Origin: Ruminococcus sp.
GTDB lineage: Bacteria; Bacillota; Clostridia; Oscillospirales; Ruminococcaceae
DNA: 40,196 bases
NCBI GenBank assembly: GCA_017484095.1
Contig: JAFUTU010000013.1
Location: 1 to 40,196 of the forward strand
Direction: 5' to 3'
This document shows, one piece after another, positions 35,739-40,196 of the stretch. A program made the position numbers and the translations under genes. The stretch's first letter is position 1. Every line of letters starts with the position of its first letter. The notes beneath the pieces were generated by a model. The model was given only the letters and a program-made list of their open reading frames with translations, did no database searches and had not been told where the DNA came from.

Positions 35739-37598
35739 TTACAATTGGATTATACCCTTTATGTACGACTTTATCAAAAGCAGATCAGAAGAATTGACCT
35801 TTCCGTCACCGTTTACATCAGCGATCGCCTTTTGAGCGTCTGTCAGTTTACCTACTCCCTTGATATGAGCTTTTATCAAAAGCAGATCTGATGCGTTAAC
35901 AGTGCCGTCACTGTTCACATCTCCGCGGACACCGTGTGTAGTTGCAGTAACAGTGTTTGATGTCTGCCCCTCGACATCGCCGTAAACACTTCTTACATAG
36001 AATTTATAGGCGGTATCCTTTGTCAGTCCTGACACTGTAAATGTATTGTTTGTCGTTTCTCCGACTGCTGCATACTGGTTGTTTGAACCGTCTGCCGTCA
36101 TATAAACTCTGTATCCGCTTGTCTGTTCAAGCGCATTCCAGCTTAAGGTTACTGTGTTAGCGCTTGTTGAAACACTCTTTAGAGATGTCAGTCTGCCGCT
36201 TTCGGTAACAACAGTCACCGCATTGGAAACAGGTCCCAGGAAGCAGCTGTCCGTCCACTCATTCTCATCATTGGGATTTAAAAACGGTCTGATGCATACT
36301 GTATATGCAGTGTAGGGCTCAAGACCTGTGATCGTATATCCCATTGATGCATAAGAGTAACCTCTTCTGGTGTAAGGCTCGGAGCCGTCAGCCTTTTTAG
36401 CATAGATGACATAGCCCGTAGCATCACTGAATTTTGCCCAATTTTCGATTATAGTGGTCGGAGTTGTCCATGCGACCGCCAGTGAGGTGATATATCCTCC
36501 CTGAAGCTTGACCTTGTTTGAAGCGCCCAGATAAGCTCCTGAAGAATTATATATTTTTACATAATAATCGAGATTATATATTCTGAGCTGGAACGTCGCA
36601 GAAAGCGTGGTCACGCTTGCGACTCTGGTCTCGGTAGAATCTCTGTTCACTCGGTATACATCATATCTTGCGGCATCAGAAGAAGGCTTGCTCCATGTAA
36701 GAGTTCCCTTTTCAGCGCTTGTTACGCTGCCTGTAGCCGTCATAGTAATGAGATCTCTCTGACCATAGTACCACACGTTCATATCTGTATAATTCGATAT
36801 TCCAGATACCGTACCCGAGCCTGTATACTGCCACATCTCCATCGGTCCCGTCCACGATGCAGCCGATGCATACTGCGCCAGCCATATAGGATAAAGCTTT
36901 GCAAGAGCCTGACCGTCTATCATATTTGTCAGCCAGTAATAGTTCGCATAAACGCCTGTCTGATAGCCTGCGCTGAGTATTTTATTGCAGAATGCCTTAC
37001 AGAGATTTGTCTTTGCTGCAACTGAAAGGCCTGCGCTGTCAAGCCTGCCCTTATCGTAATCGACCGATTCGATATCATAGTAGATAGGCATATCAAGAGT
37101 CTTTCCGCCAAGCATATTCAGCACATACTGCGCCTCAGCCTCAGCCTCGGCAGTAGTGATAGCCTGCGTGTAGAAATACACTCCGACCTTTAATCCTGCA
37201 GCCTTTGCACCTGCGAGATACTCGTCAAACTTAGGGTCCTTCACAAGCGTTCCTGCTGAGCCGTAGCCCCTGTAGCCTGCCCTGATGATCACAAAGTTTA
37301 TACCCGCAGCCTTCACCTTTGCCCAGTCGATATTGCCCTGATAATATGAAACATCTATACCGAATATCTTCTGGCAGGTGTCGAATCTCGCCTGATGAGT
37401 GAGGTATGAGCCCCAAGCCTCGGAGTTTTCGATCTTATCGATATACTTATAGTAGCCCGCATCATCCTGCGTAACAGGCGCGGGAATATCAGCTGTCTTT
37501 TCGCTTTCGTCAGCACTTGCAGATACTGCTGTGACAGACAAAACAGCAACGGCTGCAACTGCGGCGAATAGTACAGATAGCCGTTTTAATAACTTCAT
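35739..37598 (-). CDS. Secreted GH25 lysozyme with FN3 repeats and a type I dockerin
   Basis: 619 residues from the ATG at 37598 (GGAGG 8 bases upstream). A signal peptide (KRLSVLFAAVAAVAVLSVTAVSASA) occupies about residues 1-29. The GH25 muramidase domain is at about 79-285, with FGIDVSYYQGNIDW, VIIRAGYRGYG, the catalytic-face motif YYDIES and a final MEMWQYTGSGTVSGI. About 270 residues of fibronectin-III-like repeats follow (for example ANTVTLSWNALEQTSGYRVYM and NTFTVSGLTKDTAYKFYVR). The C-terminal dockerin (about 556-619) has two Ca-binding segments, DVNSDGTVNASD and DVNGDGKVNSSD, each followed by LLLIK-x-xIKG. The dockerin should attach the enzyme to a cohesin scaffold at the cell surface. 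The target is peptidoglycan beta-1,4 muramyl bonds. Confidence 0.94.
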   Translation of the reverse strand: MKLLKRLSVLFAAVAAVAVLSVTAVSASADESEKTADIPAPVTQDDAGYYKYIDKIENSEAWGSYLTHQARFDTCQKIFGIDVSYYQGNIDWAKVKAAGINFVIIRAGYRGYGSAGTLVKDPKFDEYLAGAKAAGLKVGVYFYTQAITTAEAEAEAQYVLNMLGGKTLDMPIYYDIESVDYDKGRLDSAGLSVAAKTNLCKAFCNKILSAGYQTGVYANYYWLTNMIDGQALAKLYPIWLAQYASAASWTGPMEMWQYTGSGTVSGISNYTDMNVWYYGQRDLITMTATGSVTSAEKGTLTWSKPSSDAARYDVYRVNRDSTETRVASVTTLSATFQLRIYNLDYYVKIYNSSGAYLGASNKVKLQGGYITSLAVAWTTPTTIIENWAKFSDATGYVIYAKKADGSEPYTRRGYSYASMGYTITGLEPYTAYTVCIRPFLNPNDENEWTDSCFLGPVSNAVTVVTESGRLTSLKSVSTSANTVTLSWNALEQTSGYRVYMTADGSNNQYAAVGETTNNTFTVSGLTKDTAYKFYVRSVYGDVEGQTSNTVTATTHGVRGDVNSDGTVNASDLLLIKAHIKGVGKLTDAQKAIADVNGDGKVNSSDLLLIKSYIKGIIQL

Positions 37599-37684
37599 TG
37601 ATATGACCTCCAAAAAATACACTCAGATCCTAAACCGTATATACTCCTGCCAAGCTTATCTATATCTGTCGGCACAGCTTATTT

Positions 37685-37713
37685 ATTATATAACATTTTG
37701 TCGGAATTGTCAA
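37685..37713 (-). promoter_or_regulatory. Promoter of the GH25-dockerin gene
   Basis: Minus strand perfect TTGACA (37708-37713), 17 bases, perfect TATAAT (37685-37690). The start near 37678 leaves a leader of about 80 bases. Confidence 0.9.
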
Positions 37714-37729
37714 GTTTTTGCTAACACTC

Positions 37730-37758
37730 TTGACGAAATGAACAAAAGGGATTATAAT
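37730..37758 (+). promoter_or_regulatory. Promoter of the histidine-kinase-like gene
   Basis: TTGACG (37730-37735), 17 bases, perfect TATAAT (37753-37758). The start near 37765 leaves about 26 bases to the ATG. Its -35 lies 17 bases from the -35 of the divergent GH25 promoter, so the two may compete or share control. Confidence 0.85.
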
Positions 37759-37790
37759 AAAGCAGTAAACATTTTTCACGGAGGCCGATC

Positions 37791-38855
37791 ATGGACATTT
37801 TTGATGCTGTAAAGAAAATATATTCAAGGTCTGCCAATATTGCTGTACTTATGGACAGTAATATGAAGATGATCTGGAACAATGTTTCAGATATGCAGCT
37901 AAAATTCAACAAAAACAGAATATCAGCCTACGATCCTCAGCAAAAGATAACCGAAACCACTATCGCGAGGTATGATTACCTGAAGGGAAAACAGAAAGCA
38001 ATTAAGATAGAGCCGCTTTACGAGGGTGATGAGATAGTCGGCTATCTTGGGATAATGTTTGAGACGACAGATGTTGCAAAGCTTGCCGACAACAGTGATT
38101 ACATCAGGATAGAGCGCTCTATCGAGAATGAATTTTCTGAAAACCTGATGATGACCTCGGCTGAACTGGATGCGGCCCGCGGTCAGCTTGACAGCGAGGT
38201 CTACAGGGATATAAACGCATTTTTCAAGCGCCGTCTGCGAAATGCACGCAGCTATGTTGTGAACCGTGAGGAGATCTCATATTATAACTCTGCTCACGAC
38301 AATGACACGATCATCAATGCAAGTGATATCCTGAGAAACCTGATAAAGCAGATCAGGAGCATTTTCATCTCAGCGGACTGCGACCTTGAATTCTTCTGTG
38401 ATAAAGATATCTTCATAGTTGCCAAGGAAAAGCAGCTCAGCATAGCAGTGATGAACCTTATCACCAACGCCTACAAATATAACGACAAACCGTTCAAGCA
38501 GATAAAGGTAACGCTCACCTATGACGAGAACTTCAATCCTGTTCTCACAGTAAGCGATAACGGCATCGGCCTTGACAAGATCACCTTTGAAAAAGCTGTC
38601 AAGCCGTTCTGTCTTCAGGGCGACGACCCCAACGACCACATATCTATGGGGCTTTCGGTAGTGAAGATGTTCTGTGATGATATCGGAGCAAAGCTTTCAC
38701 GAAAAGCCACCTCGGGCAAGGGTACAGAAATATCCATCACAATGGAAGAGGCTGTAGTATCTGACTACACCCTGAGAAGAGAGACACCAACTATAGTGCT
38801 CAACAAATTTGACCCTATCCGTTCTCTCATTTCGACTGTTATAGATTTTGACTGA
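37791..38855 (+). CDS. Soluble histidine-kinase-like ATPase without an evident H-box
   Basis: 354 residues, no membrane segment, GGAGG 6 bases before the ATG. Residues 1-95 look PAS-like (NIAVLMDSNMKMIWNN, then EIVGYLGIMFE). Residues 105-205 are mostly helical. Residues 210-320 form a HATPase_c domain with N-box AVMNLITNAYKYN (219-231), G1 box SDNGIGLD (255-262), G2-like MGLSVVKMFCDDIGA (286-300) and GKGTEISI (309-316). The helical part contains no classical H-E/D-hP phospho-acceptor motif; its only histidine is His169 in YYNSAHDND. No response regulator gene adjoins. It could be an atypical kinase, a phosphatase, or an anti-sigma-like ATPase; I cannot decide. Confidence 0.8.
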   Translation: MDIFDAVKKIYSRSANIAVLMDSNMKMIWNNVSDMQLKFNKNRISAYDPQQKITETTIARYDYLKGKQKAIKIEPLYEGDEIVGYLGIMFETTDVAKLADNSDYIRIERSIENEFSENLMMTSAELDAARGQLDSEVYRDINAFFKRRLRNARSYVVNREEISYYNSAHDNDTIINASDILRNLIKQIRSIFISADCDLEFFCDKDIFIVAKEKQLSIAVMNLITNAYKYNDKPFKQIKVTLTYDENFNPVLTVSDNGIGLDKITFEKAVKPFCLQGDDPNDHISMGLSVVKMFCDDIGAKLSRKATSGKGTEISITMEEAVVSDYTLRRETPTIVLNKFDPIRSLISTVIDFD

Positions 38856-38858
38856 CAA

Positions 38859-38893
38859 AAAGCCGACAGCTTAAAAACAATGCTGTCGGCTTT
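38859..38893. terminator. Bidirectional terminator
   Basis: AAAGCCGACAGC (38859-38870) and GCTGTCGGCTTT (38882-38893) make a perfect 12-bp stem with an 11-base loop. On the minus strand T5 follows directly. It closes both the kinase-like gene and the convergent signal peptidase unit. Confidence 0.88.
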
Positions 38894-38925
38894 GATGTTT
38901 TTATACAAATGGGCGCACCTGTCCC

Positions 38926-39153
38926 TCAGGGCAAAGAGTTGAGCTTCTTCTGCAGCTCTATCATATGGTTACGGCAGGAGGTTATCTCTCCTGTATACTT
39001 GTTGAACCATTCAACGTCGTTCTCATTAGGCTCCTCCTGCAAAAGAATAGCCTGAACGAGCGCAGACTGAGACCTTGAACGCTTTCTCTCGATCTCCTGT
39101 ATAGTCTGCATACACATCTTTATCTCTTTTTTAAGCTTTCTTTTCTCACTCAT
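38926..39153 (-). CDS. Small charged coiled-coil protein
   Basis: 75 residues from the ATG at 39153 (AAGGGTGG upstream). It is predicted almost wholly helical and strongly charged: MSEKRKLKKEIKMCMQTIQEIERKRSRSQSALVQAIL, then NDVEWFNKYTGEITSCRNHMIELQKKLNSL. No signal peptide. I do not recognise the family. It is the last gene of a three-gene minus-strand unit, 19 bases after the one-pass membrane protein, and shares with the signal peptidase tail a high Glu/Lys content, so an interaction at the inner membrane face is a possible role (inference). Confidence 0.75.
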   Translation of the reverse strand: MSEKRKLKKEIKMCMQTIQEIERKRSRSQSALVQAILLQEEPNENDVEWFNKYTGEITSCRNHMIELQKKLNSLP

Positions 39154-39172
39154 AATAACCACCCTTTACAGT

Positions 39173-39625
39173 TTATTCGCCCAGTTTATTTATAGATTCC
39201 ACAAGCTTGAAAGCATTTTCATAGCCCTTATCAAGATCCTGCGAGATGTCATCAACTATAGTTTTCAGCTCTTCAAGCTTGGTTTTCATCTGCACAGGAT
39301 ATTTTATCAGGCAGGAATTGATCTGATTTATAGCCTTTTGCTGCTCGGTAAAGTCATCAATAAGGAACGCAAACGAGTTCACGCTACTCATATCACTTAC
39401 GAGCCTCGTATATTTCATCTCATAATCGCCCTCGCCGTTGATATAGGATTCAAGATCCTCTGATACGTGGGCGAGATTGACCTTGTACTGGAGCTTATAA
39501 GTCTCCTGCACACGTTTTGTCTCATCAATGTAAAGACCTATGAACACAAGAAGTGCAACAAGTGTAACTATCGCAACGATGATGGCGCTAACCATCCTTC
39601 TCTTCATTATCCTCTCTTGGTTCAT
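39173..39625 (-). CDS. One-pass membrane protein with a helical outer domain
   Basis: 150 residues from the ATG at 39625, which has AAGGAG 7 bases upstream and overlaps the end of the signal peptidase gene by 38 bases; an ATG at 39607 is a weaker alternative. A short basic N-terminus (MNQERIMKRRM) is followed by one membrane helix (VSAIIVAIVTLVALLVFIGLYI). Then comes a roughly 110-residue helical region with heptad character (YKLQYKVNLAHVSEDLESYINGEGDYEMKYTRL, EELKTIVDDISQDLDKGYENAFKLVESI). This resembles the single-helix anchor plus helical bundle of methyl-accepting or pseudopilin-like proteins, but no family motif is visible. Function unknown. Confidence 0.8.
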   Translation of the reverse strand: MNQERIMKRRMVSAIIVAIVTLVALLVFIGLYIDETKRVQETYKLQYKVNLAHVSEDLESYINGEGDYEMKYTRLVSDMSSVNSFAFLIDDFTEQQKAINQINSCLIKYPVQMKTKLEELKTIVDDISQDLDKGYENAFKLVESINKLGE

Positions 39626-40196
39626 TCTTATTCTCCTTATCGGCATTGGCAGCCGCTTCCTCGGCAAGCCTTTGCTTTTCTTTTTCTATTGCCTCACGGA
39701 TAAGCTCCTGCTTTTTGGCTTCATACTCCTGCTTATCCTCAAGCCTTGCCTCAATGCCGAGCTTTGTTACCGTTCTTACCTCATACAGTGCAACTATCGT
39801 CAGCGGTATGATGACAAGCACCAGCAAAAGCTTTTTAGCATTGGCAAACGAATTGATCCATTTGAAAAACCTTGATTTTCGGATATACTTACCGACTATC
39901 TGGTCAGGCCTTATGCTCTTGTTGTCGGCAGCTTCGTTCGCATCACCCTTGGTGACGAAGGTGCCGTCCTTATTCAGAGCCATTATTCTGTGTGTGACCA
40001 GCTTGCCGGCAGCATCTCCGTCCTCTGAATAGAAAGATATCACATCTCCTGCTTTGAGTTTTGAAACCTCCGTCTTTCTTACGATGATGTAGTCATCAAC
40101 GTGTATCGAAGGCTCCATACTGCCCGTCATAACTCTCAGAACATAGTTTCCGAAAACGCTCACAGCCTTACCGCGTGCGGCATTTATCATTACATA
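39588..40196 (-). CDS. Type I signal peptidase, SipW-like (5' end outside window)
   Basis: The frame is open to the window edge, and the N-terminal membrane anchor expected in this family is missing, so the true start lies to the right; an internal ATG at 40190 is unlikely to be it. Counting from that ATG, Ser24 in VMTGSMEPSI is the nucleophile and His67 in KLVTHRIM the general base, the Ser-His arrangement of the archaeal/SipW (S26B) class. TKGDANEAAD (80-89) completes the active site. A second membrane helix (LLLVLVIIPLTIVALYEV) is followed by an unusually long charged helical tail of about 65 residues (YEAKKQELIREAIEKEKQRL... EDNEEKDG). It overlaps the next gene by 38 bases. Confidence 0.9.
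   Translation of the reverse strand, partial: YVMINAARGKAVSVFGNYVLRVMTGSMEPSIHVDDYIIVRKTEVSKLKAGDVISFYSEDGDAAGKLVTHRIMALNKDGTFVTKGDANEAADNKSIRPDQIVGKYIRKSRFFKWINSFANAKKLLLVLVIIPLTIVALYEVRTVTKLGIEARLEDKQEYEAKKQELIREAIEKEKQRLAEEAAANADKENKNEPREDNEEKDG

Noticed and set aside
1..40196. CRISPR arrays, insertion sequences, prophage or integrative elements
   Set aside because: No evenly spaced direct repeats, transposase, integrase or phage genes were seen; gene content and base use look uniformly chromosomal.

Overview
The window reads as chromosomal DNA of an anaerobic, spore-forming Firmicute of the Ruminococcus / Oscillospiraceae type. The main clues are a secreted lysozyme ending in a type I dockerin, the Thr/Ala- or Gln/Pro-rich linkers in several surface proteins, the long N-terminal insertion in ribosomal protein S12, and a set of sporulation and germination genes (dpaA-dpaB, a spoIID-like gene, a sleB-type hydrolase, ypeB). 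I see no rRNA, tRNA, CRISPR array, insertion sequence or prophage. The species name is inference.

Region 1 (1-13,904, minus strand) is the transcription/translation core: rpoB-rpoC, then rpsL-rpsG-fusA-tuf, with tuf cut by the window edge. An ECF sigma factor and a membrane-bound putative anti-sigma factor sit between rpoC and rpsL. They have their own ECF-type promoter and a terminator on each side. Strong housekeeping promoters precede rpoB, rpsL and tuf, and the first two share an identical 16-base core.

Region 2 (14,374-19,940, plus strand) holds an alpha/beta hydrolase overlapping a comM/yifB AAA+ gene, then glgA with its terminator, then dpaA-dpaB for dipicolinic acid, the small molecule of the spore core.

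Region 3 (19,979-24,605) has a divergent EF-G paralogue lacking the catalytic switch-II histidine, a secreted coiled-coil NlpC/P60 peptidase, and an unknown membrane protein. Next comes about 370 bases without a gene, which contains a candidate structured RNA ending in a terminator.

Region 4 (24,977-34,121, minus strand) has a spoIID-like gene followed by a zinc-ribbon protein, maf and a small unknown gene. Then come pncC, a class B sortase and a sleB-type hydrolase, and finally nifS-thiI for sulfur transfer to tRNA or thiamine.

Region 5 (34,360-40,196) has ypeB behind a pair of AGTAC/GTAC dyads, the dockerin-bearing GH25 lysozyme, a soluble histidine-kinase-like ATPase without an obvious phospho-acceptor histidine, and a three-gene set (type I signal peptidase with a long charged tail, a one-pass membrane protein, a small coiled-coil protein) that runs off the window. 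Cell-wall processing and the spore cycle are the common theme right of 18 kb. The items I consider least explained are the ECF module inside the rpo-str cluster, the candidate RNA near 24.7 kb, the paired dyads before ypeB, and the signal peptidase cluster.
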